DNA from: Spirochaetota bacterium
GTDB lineage: Bacteria > Spirochaetota > Spirochaetia > DTKZ01
DNA length: 8,319 nt
Reading direction: 5' to 3'
Assembly: GCA_029562045.1 (NCBI GenBank)
Contig: JAKQWJ010000223.1
Location: 1-8,319 of the forward strand
How positions within the stretch are numbered: position 1 is the first letter of the stretch; the number at the start of each line of letters is the position of its first letter. The position numbers and the translations under genes were made by a program. The notes below the pieces were generated by a model. That model ran no database searches, was not told the DNA's origin, and saw only the letters and a program-made list of their open reading frames with translations. Of this stretch, positions 1 to 6,061 are shown in pieces.

Positions 1-148
1 GCACCACATCCAGGCCCGCTTCCCGGCACCAGGAGCCCAGAGGAATCAGATCGAGAAACTCCCCGACCCCCAGGCTTTCCCCGCTCCGGAGGCACGATAC
101 CGGGAGCGCCACCCCTGCGGCAAAACGTGAAAAGCCGGGAAACTTCAT
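1..148 (-). CDS. malQ: 4-alpha-glucanotransferase (amylomaltase), N-terminal 49 codons, cut by window edge
   Basis: Reading leftward from an ATG at 148-146, the frame stays open to the window edge and gives 49 residues beginning MKFPGFSRF. Residues about 12-48 carry the pattern G-V-A-L-P-V, then LRSGESLGVGEFLDL, then REAGLDVV. This matches, from memory, the start of the GH77 domain in the 4-alpha-glucanotransferases of spirochaetes and similar bacteria (family pattern: G-x-A-x-P-V-S-x-L-R-S, then a G-x-G-E-F-L-D-L segment, then the strand leading to LPxND). The enzyme transfers alpha-1,4-glucan segments in maltodextrin and glycogen metabolism in the cytosol. The start is supported by a perfect GGAGG at 160-156, 7 nt from the ATG, and a strong promoter further upstream. 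Catalytic residues lie outside the window, so function rests on the N-terminal motif only. Confidence 0.75.
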   Translation of the reverse strand, partial: MKFPGFSRFAAGVALPVSCLRSGESLGVGEFLDLIPLGSWCREAGLDVV

Positions 149-200
149 TGGTCCACCTCCACCGACAACCCCGCCCGAAGGCACGGGAATCCATTTTCGA

Positions 201-229
201 AGTATAGGACCCCATGGGCGGGCCGTCAA
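201..229 (-). promoter_or_regulatory. Sigma70-type promoter for malQ
   Basis: On the minus strand there is a -35 box TTGACG (229-224), a 17-bp spacer, and a -10 box TATACT (206-201). That is 5 of 6 matches to each housekeeping consensus with ideal spacing, and it stands out in a GC-rich neighbourhood. Transcription would start near 194-196, giving a leader of about 47 nt before the malQ ATG, with the GGAGG ribosome site inside it. The promoter lies just downstream of the bifunctional nuclease stop codon, so malQ appears to have its own promoter rather than depend only on read-through from the purine operon. I see no convincing terminator between the two genes. Confidence 0.7.
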
Positions 230-253
230 TGAGCGGTTCTCTTTCCGACGGGA

Positions 254-820
254 CTATCCGCTGTGGCCCAGCTCCCGGAGCTTGTCGCGGAGCCGGGCGG
301 CCTCCTCGTAATTTTCGACTTCCAGGGCTTTTTCCATTTCCGTTTTCAGGCGGTCGATTTCCAGGTCCAGCGATGAGGGGCTCGTTGCCTTTTTCTCCTC
401 GTCCGCCACCAGTTTTACCGAGACCCCCGCTTCCCCGATGATGACCTCCGAGATGAAGATGGGGCATTTCACCCGCACCGCCAGGCCCAGGGCGTCGGAG
501 GGTCGGGAATCGATGAATATTTTCTTCCCCCCCTGACGCAGCAGGAGCCGGGAGTAGAAGGTCCCCTCCTTGAGTTCGGTGATCTCGATCCGTTCCAGGG
601 CGACGCTCATTTTTTCCATCAGGGAAACGAGAAGGTCGTGGGTCAGCGGCCGGGGCATGGGCACCCCGCCGAGGCCGATGAGGATGGAATGGGCCTCCAG
701 CTGCCCTATGAATATGGGCACCGCCAGATCGGACCCCAGAGGTTTTACCAGCACCGCGTTTCCCTGCTCCGTATGGGCGACCGTCCAGATTTCGGCTTCC
801 ACGAGCATTCCGTTCTTCAT
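254..820 (-). CDS. Bifunctional nuclease family protein (BFN/DUF151) with C-terminal UVR motif
   Basis: 188 aa. Residues about 8-135 form a BFN (DUF151) domain, recognisable by EQGNAVLVKPLG (18-29), the VPIFIGQLEA segment (34-43), the MPRPLTHDLL segment (55-64) and DSRPSDALGLAVR (104-116). The family is named after plant proteins reported to have DNase and RNase activity; the bacterial role is little known. Residues about 154-186 are a UVR motif (…ALEVENYEEAARLRDKL…), the helical-hairpin module of UvrB and UvrC, also seen on chaperone-associated proteins, and probably used for protein contact. The open frame extends upstream to 1228, but the 136 codons before this start read as shadow of purQ. 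The ATG at 820 begins the family-typical M-x-x-x-M-L-V-E-A-E-I-W start and has AGAGG 5 nt upstream. It follows purQ by 35 nt and is probably co-transcribed with it. Confidence 0.9.
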   Translation of the reverse strand: MKNGMLVEAEIWTVAHTEQGNAVLVKPLGSDLAVPIFIGQLEAHSILIGLGGVPMPRPLTHDLLVSLMEKMSVALERIEITELKEGTFYSRLLLRQGGKKIFIDSRPSDALGLAVRVKCPIFISEVIIGEAGVSVKLVADEEKKATSPSSLDLEIDRLKTEMEKALEVENYEEAARLRDKLRELGHSG

Positions 821-855
821 GGCTGCCTCTAGTGTACGGGATTTCGGGGAAAAAA

Positions 856-1629
856 TCAAACGCACCGGTTTGCGGATCTCAGATGCGCCACCGCGTTTTC
901 GAAGATGGTCCGCCCCGCCGCAACGGAGGGGACCCCGCCCCGGGTCCAGCGGGGGTGGTTCCAGGGAAAGAGAAAACCTTCCGGGTGGGGCATCATGCCC
1001 AGAACGCGTCCGCTGCGGTCGGTGATTCCCGCCACGTCCATCTCCGACCCGTCGGGGTTGACGCCGTCGTAGAAAAAGGCGATGCGGTTCTCCCGGAGGA
1101 GCCCTTCCGCCGTTTCGGGGGAGCCGGCGACGAAGCGGCCCTCCCCGTGGCGGACCGGAAACAGGAGTCTGTCCAGGCCCCGGATCCAGGGGGAATGGTT
1201 CGCCGGGTTGGCGCGGATGGGGACCCACCGGTTTTCGAAAAGGCCGTGCCCGTTATGAATCAGCGACACCTCCGGCGCGAGGTCGCCGGACAGATTCGGC
1301 AGAATGCCCATTTTGACCAGCGCCTGAAACCCGTTCCCGACGCCGAGGATGAGACTGCCGCCCTCCACGAAGGCGTCCATCTCCTTCCGGAGCCGGCTCG
1401 CCAGGAGGCGGGCCAGGACCTTTCCCGCCCCCAGATGGTCACCGAAGGAGAATCCACCGGGCAGGGCGAGGATCCGGAAGGCGGACAGCATCCCGGGATC
1501 CTCCAGCAGGTCGAAAAGATGCACCCGTTCAGGGGCAGCCCCGGCCAGGCGGAAGGCTTCCGCCAGTTCCCGGTCGGCGCTTATGCCGCAGCCGGCAAGA
1601 ACCAGAACCCTCGGGGAGGCGCTGCTCAT
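856..1629 (-). CDS. purQ: Phosphoribosylformylglycinamidine synthase glutaminase subunit PurQ, nucleophile cysteine replaced by glycine
   Basis: 257 aa, class I glutamine amidotransferase fold (GATase_5 type). PurQ normally hydrolyses glutamine and passes ammonia to PurL, which turns FGAR into FGAM. Family landmarks present: PGGFSFGDHLGAG (57-69), the N-x-x-G-x-F-E-x-R-W-V segment (126-136), R/HGEGRF (160-166), NPDGSEMDVAGI (191-202) and the MMPHPE triad end with H215 and E217. The nucleophile motif, normally G-[VI]-C-N-G, reads GVGNG (96-100), so the catalytic Cys is Gly98. The codon is GGG (1338-1336), two changes from TGC, which makes a single base-call error unlikely. The conserved N-terminal N-C-D is also altered, to S-A-D (17-19). 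The only cysteines left are C14 and C256. Start: ATG overlaps the purL stop (ATGA), with AAGGAG at 1643-1638, 8 nt upstream. The family call is firm; glutaminase activity is doubtful. Confidence 0.9.
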   Translation of the reverse strand: MSSASPRVLVLAGCGISADRELAEAFRLAGAAPERVHLFDLLEDPGMLSAFRILALPGGFSFGDHLGAGKVLARLLASRLRKEMDAFVEGGSLILGVGNGFQALVKMGILPNLSGDLAPEVSLIHNGHGLFENRWVPIRANPANHSPWIRGLDRLLFPVRHGEGRFVAGSPETAEGLLRENRIAFFYDGVNPDGSEMDVAGITDRSGRVLGMMPHPEGFLFPWNHPRWTRGGVPSVAAGRTIFENAVAHLRSANRCV

Positions 1630-4598
1630 GGGACAAGCTCCTTGGCGAAGGATTTCCAGGCCCGTTCGATCTCGTCCAGGCCCGCCCGCAGGATTTCGGC
1701 CTCTCCCCGCCGGATAACCAGGAGGTCCCCCGACGTCACCGGACCCAGCCGATGGAAAGGCGATCCCGCCATTATTTTCTCGAAGGCTTCCTGTTTGCCC
1801 GGCTTCACCTCGACGACGAGCCGGGACGGCGCCTCACCGAAGAGGAGCCCGGTGATTCCGGAGTCCCCGTCTCCGGCCCCCAGGCCTTTCAGGTCCGCCT
1901 TGAGCCCGAAGCGGCCGCCCAGGCAGCACTCCGCCAGGGCCACGGCGAGGCCGCCGTCGGACACATCATGACAGGAAGACACCAGGCCTGCCTGGACGGC
2001 CTGGTGGAACTTCCGGTACATCGCCGCCGCGGCCCCGGGATCCGCCTTCGGCCCCGGCCCCAGGGTCCGTCCCAGCACCCGTTCGTAGCAGCTACCCCCC
2101 AGGGCTCCGGGGGAAGCCCCCAGGAGGAATACCGGGGCCCCGGGATTCTTGAAATCCGTGGTCAGGGCCTCTCCGCAATGGGGGATGATCCCCATGACGG
2201 TGACCAGCAGCGTGGGCTTCACCGACACCTTCTTCCCGCCGATCCGGGCGTCGTTCTTCATCGAGTCCTTCCCCGAAATCAGGGGCAGGTTGTAGGCCAG
2301 GCAGGCATCCCGGAGCCCCCGGCAGGCCCGCACCAGCTGGGCCAGCTTGTACTCCCCGTCGGGGGTTTCCGGAGACTGCACCGGGTCGGGCCAGCAGAAA
2401 TTGTCCAGCGCCGAGGCCAGGTCCGGGTCTCCCCCCAGGGCGATGTGCGCCCGGTAGGCTTCGTCCACCGCCATGACCGCCATGTCGTAGGTGTCTATAT
2501 CGCTCATCCGGGGACAGATTCCATGGGTGATGGTCAGGCCCCGATCCGAATCGAACCGGGGACGGAAGACCCCGCCGTCGGTGGGCCCGTCGTCCCGGGC
2601 CCCGGAAAAGGGCTTCACCACCGATCCGGCCTGGACCTCGTGGTCGAAGCGCCGGACCAGGAGTTCCCGGGAGGCGATGTTGGGGTCCGCCAGCAGGGCC
2701 AGCAGGGCCTCTTTCGGTTCCATCCCCCGGGGGTCTCCCGCGGGACGGGAAGGCGCCTCCCAGCGCGCCCGCAGCCGCATCGTGGGAAGCCCATGATGCA
2801 GAAACCTCAGGGTCAGGGACCCGACGAGCTCATCCCCGTGCAGGATCTCCACGAAGCCGGTGTCGGTGAACTCCCCCACCACCGTCGCCTCCACTCCCCG
2901 GCGCCGGGCCAGGTCCAGGAACTCCCCGATCTTCTCCGGCGCCACCGACAGGCTCATCCTCTCCTGGCTCTCGGAGACCAGGATTTCCCAGGGCGCCAGG
3001 CCGGGGTACTTCAGCGGGCAGAGATCCAGCCGGATCCGTACGCCTCCGGAGGTCTGGGCCATCTCACCCAGGGAGGAGGAGAGCCCCCCCGCCCCGTTGT
3101 CGGTGATCCCCTTGTACAGGTCCCGGTCCCGGGCCTCCAGCAGGAAGTCCGCCAGCTTCTTCTGGGTGATGGGGTCGCCGATCTGCACCGCCGAGGTGGG
3201 GCTGGTTTCGTCCAGGGCGGCGGACGAAAAGGTGGCCCCGTGAATGCCGTCCTTGCCGATCCTGCCCCCGGCCATCACCGCCAGGTCCCCCGCCTCGATG
3301 CGTTTCTCCCAGGAGTTGCGGCCGTTGACCCGGGCGGGCAGGATCCCCGCGGTGCCGCAGAAAACCAGGGGCTTGCCCACGAAACTCCCGTCGAAAAGAA
3401 GACCCCCCGCCACCACCGGGACTCCGGACTGGTTGGCCCCGTCCACCACCCCCCGGTGGGCTTCCGCCAGGACCCGCAGGGGGTGGAACAGCCCCCGGGG
3501 GATCTCCTCCTCCGGAGTGGAGGGCTCCCCCAGGCAGAGCAGGTCGGTGTTGAAGATAGGCATCGCCCCGATGCCCGTCCCCAGGATGTCCCGGTTGACC
3601 CCGACGATCCCCGTGATGGCCCCGCCGTAGGGATCCAGGGCGGAGGGGGAATTATGGGTCTCCGCCTTGATGCAGACCACATGGTCCCCGTCGAAATCCA
3701 CCACTCCGGAATTGTCGTGGAAAACCGATTTCAGGTCTCCGCGCTTTTTTGCCAGGGTTTCGGTGGTCCTTTTGATATAGGTGGCGAAGAGGGAATCGAT
3801 GGTTTCCCGCCGGTCTCCTTCGGCATAGTCGATCCGGGCGGCGAAGATCTTGTGCTTGCAGTGTTCGCTCCAGGTCTGGGCCAGCATTTCCAGTTCCACA
3901 TCGGTGGGCCCCTGGGGCAGGCCTTTTTTACGCCGTTCCGCTCCCGCCTCCCGGTAATACCCCCGGATAGCCGTCATCTCCTCCAGGGAGAGGGACAGGA
4001 GCCGGATCCGGGACAGCTGCTCCAGTTCCCCGTCGGAGAGCCCCTCCAGGACAATGGACTCCACACCAGGGGGGCTTTCCGCCACCCTGTGGGGGTAGAA
4101 GGCGGGGAACCTCCGACCCTTCTCCCAGCCGCTTCGGGTGATGATCTGCGCCCTTTCGATGAGGGGGTTGTGCAGCGCCCCGGCGATCTTTTCCGCGCGC
4201 TCCCCGGGGTCGCCCCGCAGGATGAAGGCGTACTGACGGGCGCTCTGCACCAGTCCCCCGGCATCCGGCTCCCTGTCCAAGGCCCGGAAGATGACCTCCC
4301 GGGCCGTGGCGGCCTCGGGGTTCATGACCCCCGCCCGGTAACTCACCTCCACCAGCAGATTCCAGTCCGGCAGGACCTCCGCCGCCCCGGACTCGTCCAC
4401 ATGGATCCTCTCCGCCACCGGATCGAGAAATATCTCCCGCGCCAGGTCGCCTCCGAAACCGCGGATCCCGTCGACGATCAGCACATCCAGCACCGCCGCG
4501 CTTTCCACGACGGGCCCCATCGACGAGGCGATTTGTCGGGCGATCCGAGCGCCCCGGCCGTCCAGAGAGAGTTTCCCGCAGGAGATTTCGATACGCAT
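1626..4598 (-). CDS. purL: Phosphoribosylformylglycinamidine synthase, PurL with fused PurS-like N-terminus
   Basis: 990 aa. It catalyses ATP-dependent conversion of FGAR to FGAM, step 4 of purine synthesis, in the cytosol. Residues about 1-157 look like a PurS-like region, probably two halves (the second near 79-157, with SYRAGVMNP and ALHNPLIERA). A linker containing WSEHCKHK (243-250) follows. Then come two AIR-synthase-like halves: ATP-binding KAETHNSPSALDPYGG (311-326), GGRIGKDGIHGATF (444-457), GDPITQKKL (474-482), TDNGAGGLSSSLGEMA (499-514) and SESQERM (542-548); and in the second half ISGKDSM (774-780), HDVSDGGLAVALAE (877-890) and LLFGEAPSR (918-926). Small PurLs are about 740 aa with separate PurS, and the fully fused form is about 1,300 aa; this is the intermediate form, with the GATase as separate purQ next door. 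The start gives MRIEI, like PurS, with a weak AAGG 9 nt upstream. Confidence 0.95.
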   Translation of the reverse strand: MRIEISCGKLSLDGRGARIARQIASSMGPVVESAAVLDVLIVDGIRGFGGDLAREIFLDPVAERIHVDESGAAEVLPDWNLLVEVSYRAGVMNPEAATAREVIFRALDREPDAGGLVQSARQYAFILRGDPGERAEKIAGALHNPLIERAQIITRSGWEKGRRFPAFYPHRVAESPPGVESIVLEGLSDGELEQLSRIRLLSLSLEEMTAIRGYYREAGAERRKKGLPQGPTDVELEMLAQTWSEHCKHKIFAARIDYAEGDRRETIDSLFATYIKRTTETLAKKRGDLKSVFHDNSGVVDFDGDHVVCIKAETHNSPSALDPYGGAITGIVGVNRDILGTGIGAMPIFNTDLLCLGEPSTPEEEIPRGLFHPLRVLAEAHRGVVDGANQSGVPVVAGGLLFDGSFVGKPLVFCGTAGILPARVNGRNSWEKRIEAGDLAVMAGGRIGKDGIHGATFSSAALDETSPTSAVQIGDPITQKKLADFLLEARDRDLYKGITDNGAGGLSSSLGEMAQTSGGVRIRLDLCPLKYPGLAPWEILVSESQERMSLSVAPEKIGEFLDLARRRGVEATVVGEFTDTGFVEILHGDELVGSLTLRFLHHGLPTMRLRARWEAPSRPAGDPRGMEPKEALLALLADPNIASRELLVRRFDHEVQAGSVVKPFSGARDDGPTDGGVFRPRFDSDRGLTITHGICPRMSDIDTYDMAVMAVDEAYRAHIALGGDPDLASALDNFCWPDPVQSPETPDGEYKLAQLVRACRGLRDACLAYNLPLISGKDSMKNDARIGGKKVSVKPTLLVTVMGIIPHCGEALTTDFKNPGAPVFLLGASPGALGGSCYERVLGRTLGPGPKADPGAAAAMYRKFHQAVQAGLVSSCHDVSDGGLAVALAECCLGGRFGLKADLKGLGAGDGDSGITGLLFGEAPSRLVVEVKPGKQEAFEKIMAGSPFHRLGPVTSGDLLVIRRGEAEILRAGLDEIERAWKSFAKELVP

Positions 4599-4663
4599 GT
4601 GGGAAAACCTTACAGGAAAAAAACAGGAAATTCAAGGTTCCGCACCGGGCCGCGCAGCGAGGC

Positions 4664-4699
4664 GCCGCCCGAGCCGCCGCCCGAGCCGCCGCCCGAGCC
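4664..4699. repeat. Three exact tandem copies of a 12-bp unit, GCCGCCCGAGCC
   Basis: Copies lie at 4664-4675, 4676-4687 and 4688-4699 without any mismatch. They are flanked by two GCACCGG heptamers (4642-4648 and 4702-4708). They lie in the divergent promoter region, upstream of any plausible purL start. The unit is a multiple of 3 and reads Gly-Ser-Gly-Gly-like on the minus strand, but no credible gene covers it. It could be a variable-number repeat from slippage or a tandem protein-binding site; the sequence alone does not decide. Confidence 0.9.
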
Positions 4700-4710
4700 G
4701 CGCACCGGAG

Positions 4711-4727
4711 TGCCGCCCCGGGCGGCA
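4711..4727. promoter_or_regulatory. GC-rich palindrome, TGCCGCC-CCG-GGCGGCA
   Basis: A perfect 7-bp inverted repeat around CCG, or 8 bp around a single base. It lies about 105 bp upstream of the plus-strand gene and about 113 bp upstream of purL. No T-run follows on either strand, so it is not an intrinsic terminator. It could be a dimeric regulator's operator or a chance product of GC-rich sequence; function is unknown. Confidence 0.4.
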
Positions 4728-4795
4728 GCCACCCCTCGGAGACCGGGAGACACCGCGGGCGCCGTCCCCCATTTCCGCCGCCGCCCGCTTCCGGA

Positions 4796-4825
4796 TTGAA
4801 AAAGTCGGTCCATACGGGATAGAGT
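4796..4825 (+). promoter_or_regulatory. Possible promoter of the C_GCAxxG_C_C gene, with near-zero leader
   Basis: TTGAAA (4796-4801) is 18 bp from TAGAGT (4820-4825), 5 of 6 and 4 of 6 matches to sigma70 boxes. If used, transcription would start at about the ATG at 4832, giving a leaderless mRNA. The region before the ATG has only a weak ribosome-site candidate (AGAG, 7 nt upstream), which fits that idea but may also mean that the true promoter lies further upstream. Confidence 0.25.
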
Positions 4826-4831
4826 GACCCC

Positions 4832-5263
4832 ATGAAAATAGCGGACATCATCCGGAACAACCTCAGCCTTCGGGAGAACCTGAACTGCGCGGAATCGATA
4901 CTCAGGGCGGCCAACGACGACCTGGGTCTGGGCCTGAGCCCCGAGGCCCTGCGGCTGGCTTCGGGTTTCGGCGGCGGCATGAATATCGGTCACGCCTGCG
5001 GGGCCCTGACCGGGGCCGTCATGGTCCTGGGCTTTCTGTATGTGAAGGAGAAGGCCCACGAGAGCGAGCGGATCAAGGAGATCACCCGGAGGTTCATCGC
5101 CGATTTTGAAAAAGTCTATGGAACCATCATGTGCGAGCCCATCAAGGAAGCGCACCGGCACCCGGAATACAAGTGCACCAGCGTCATTCTCACATCGGCG
5201 GAACTGCTGGAAGAGCTGCTCCGCAGCGACCCGCCGGAAAACGTCGTCCTGCCGCGGGACTGA
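4832..5263 (+). CDS. C_GCAxxG_C_C family putative redox-active protein
   Basis: 143 aa, no signal peptide seen, so probably cytosolic. The family pattern is clear: an N-terminal LNCAESIL segment (17-24), ASGFGGGM (43-50), then HACGALTGAVMVLG (54-67), an MCEPIKE segment (100-106) and YKC (113-115). The four cysteines are C19, C56, C101 and C115. Members are annotated as putative redox-active proteins, on the strength of the conserved cysteines, which may bind metal or cycle as disulfides. No substrate or partner is established as far as I know. It is the only plus-strand gene here, divergent from purL and convergent with the NUDIX gene, so it is probably monocistronic. ATG at 4832 is chosen because the conserved region begins soon after it. 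A minus-strand frame covering much of this gene is a shadow. Confidence 0.85.
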   Translation: MKIADIIRNNLSLRENLNCAESILRAANDDLGLGLSPEALRLASGFGGGMNIGHACGALTGAVMVLGFLYVKEKAHESERIKEITRRFIADFEKVYGTIMCEPIKEAHRHPEYKCTSVILTSAELLEELLRSDPPENVVLPRD

Positions 5264-5473
5264 ACGCGCCTCCGGACCCCGGATCGGCCCCGGCGTGCCG
5301 GACCAGGGACCCGGGACGGGGGGAAACAGCCCGAACCGGGGACGGCGGCCCGGGCATGACCGGGACCGGGAAGAGGGCCCGGGAAAAAGACAGCCCGGAT
5401 GCGCCTGGTCAGGCCAGGACCGGTCCGTCAGGCCCCGCCCGACCCTCTGGCCGCTGGAGGTCCATGTCCGCCG
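5264..5473. other. Convergent intergenic gap, G-run-rich, no gene seen
   Basis: The 210 bp between the stop of the redox-protein gene and the stop of the NUDIX gene hold no credible coding frame. The plus strand from about 5306 to 5383 is packed with GGG runs. Short inverted repeats occur, such as GGACCGGTCC (5417-5426), CCTGG-5 nt-CCAGG (5404-5418) and CCCGGGC/GCCCGGG (5349-5355 and 5377-5383). None is followed by a T-run in the direction of either gene, so I do not call an intrinsic terminator. Confidence 0.7.
5352..5383 (+). other. Canonical G-quadruplex motif (five GGG runs)
   Basis: GGG runs start at 5352, 5362, 5368, 5375 and 5381, with loops of 7, 3, 4 and 3 nt, meeting the usual G3-N1-7 rule with one spare run. 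It would lie on the sense strand of the 3' untranslated region of the plus-strand redox gene, and on the template side for read-through of the opposite operon. Whether it folds in the cell cannot be told from sequence; GC-rich competing hairpins are also possible. Confidence 0.6.
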
Positions 5474-6061
5474 TCACCCGCCGGGGCTTCCCGCCTCCTT
5501 CCACCTTCGGTAAAAGAAAAGCGCCGCCACCATGATGGCGTGGGTGTGGATCCCCGTCCCCATCTCCCGCTCCAGGTCCTCCACCGGGACCAGTTCGCAG
5601 TCTACGATCTCGTCGTCGTCCAGCTTCTGTTTTGCGGTCTTCCGGAGTCCCAGGCCGATGAAGGTGGTGCACCGGTTGCCCATGAAGGCGGGGTTCGGAT
5701 TGATCCACCCCGCGGTGACCAGCCTATCCGCCTCGTAACCCGTCTCTTCCCGCAGTTCCCGGGCCGCCGCAGTCTCCGGACTCTCCCCGGGGTCCACGAG
5801 GCCGCCGGGAAACTCCAGGGTCAGGCAGCGTCCCCCCTGCCGGTACTGCCGGACCATCAGGAAACAGTCCCTCCCCGCATCGTCCCGGACCACCGCCACC
5901 ACGTTGGCCCAGTCCGGGGAGTCGATGACCACGAAGGTCCCCTCCCTGCCCGAGGCGGCCCGGCGGCGGATCCTGTACAGATCGAAAATGGGAGTTTCGT
6001 ACACCCTTTCCCGGGAAAGGTCCGTCCAGGCCAGGTGATCGTGATTCTCCTTTCCTGTCAT
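5474..6061 (-). CDS. NUDIX hydrolase, ADP-ribose pyrophosphatase-like
   Basis: 195 aa. The NUDIX box is complete: G87-x5-E93-x7-R101-E102-L-x-E105-E106-x-G108-Y, preceded by LEFPGG (82-87). The glutamates coordinate the metal that cleaves a nucleoside diphosphate linked to another group. The order of elements (ETPIFDLYR near 22-30, VVIDSPDWANVVAVV at 44-58, VRQYR at 70-74, LEFPGG, and NPNPAFM at 121-127) is that of the ADP-ribose or ADP-sugar pyrophosphatase group; exact substrate is not determined. It is the last gene of the operon: its ATG overlaps the aminomutase stop (ATGA), and a very strong AAGGAGGAGG (6075-6066) precedes the start inside the upstream gene, so its translation may be high and not only dependent on coupling. 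Confidence 0.9.
   Translation of the reverse strand: MTGKENHDHLAWTDLSRERVYETPIFDLYRIRRRAASGREGTFVVIDSPDWANVVAVVRDDAGRDCFLMVRQYRQGGRCLTLEFPGGLVDPGESPETAAARELREETGYEADRLVTAGWINPNPAFMGNRCTTFIGLGLRKTAKQKLDDDEIVDCELVPVEDLEREMGTGIHTHAIMVAALFFYRRWKEAGSPGG

Larger units (their letters stand above)
4599..4831. promoter_or_regulatory. Divergent intergenic region between purL and the C_GCAxxG_C_C gene
   Basis: This 233-bp gap must hold the promoters for both divergent genes. Next to purL, on the minus strand, TTGAAT (4635-4630) sits 17 bp from TAAGGT (4612-4607), a weak promoter that would start transcription almost at the ATG. The same stretch has two copies of ACAGGAAA (4612-4619 and 4623-4630) 11 bp apart, with an A-tract between. 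The middle is very GC-rich and carries the 12-bp repeats and a palindrome described separately. I see no riboswitch fold or PurR-like operator that I could defend, and no open reading frame here that looks real. Confidence 0.6.

Noticed and set aside
821..1228. Upstream extension of the bifunctional nuclease frame by 136 codons
   Set aside because: The extra part overlaps purQ in another frame, is Pro/Arg/Gly-rich with no known domain, and the family start is at 820 with its own ribosome site.
1336..1338. Gly98 of PurQ as a simple sequencing error for cysteine
   Set aside because: GGG is two substitutions away from TGC or TGT, the frame is intact on both sides, and the other conserved N-terminal cysteine position is also changed. 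An error remains possible but is not the simplest reading.
3641..3652. Ser in HNSPS of PurL (many PurLs have HNHPS) as a missing catalytic histidine
   Set aside because: The position varies in the family; human-type FGAM synthase has Phe there, and the preceding ETHN is intact.
1752..4799. A 1015-codon open frame on the plus strand lying over purL
   Set aside because: It is exactly antisense to a fully recognisable PurL, is rich in Pro, Gly, Arg and His with no family motif, and is what a GC-rich codon bias produces on the opposite strand.
4610..5161. 183-codon minus-strand frame with Gly-Gly-Gly-Ser repeats over the 12-bp tandem units
   Set aside because: Most of it is antisense to the four-cysteine redox gene, and its Gly-Ser run is just the GC-rich DNA repeat translated. 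No ribosome site or family match.
5347..5383. CCCGGGC/GCCCGGG inverted repeat as a transcription terminator
   Set aside because: On the plus strand it is followed by AAAAAGA rather than a T-run; read from the minus strand the T-run precedes the hairpin. It does not fit an intrinsic terminator for either gene.
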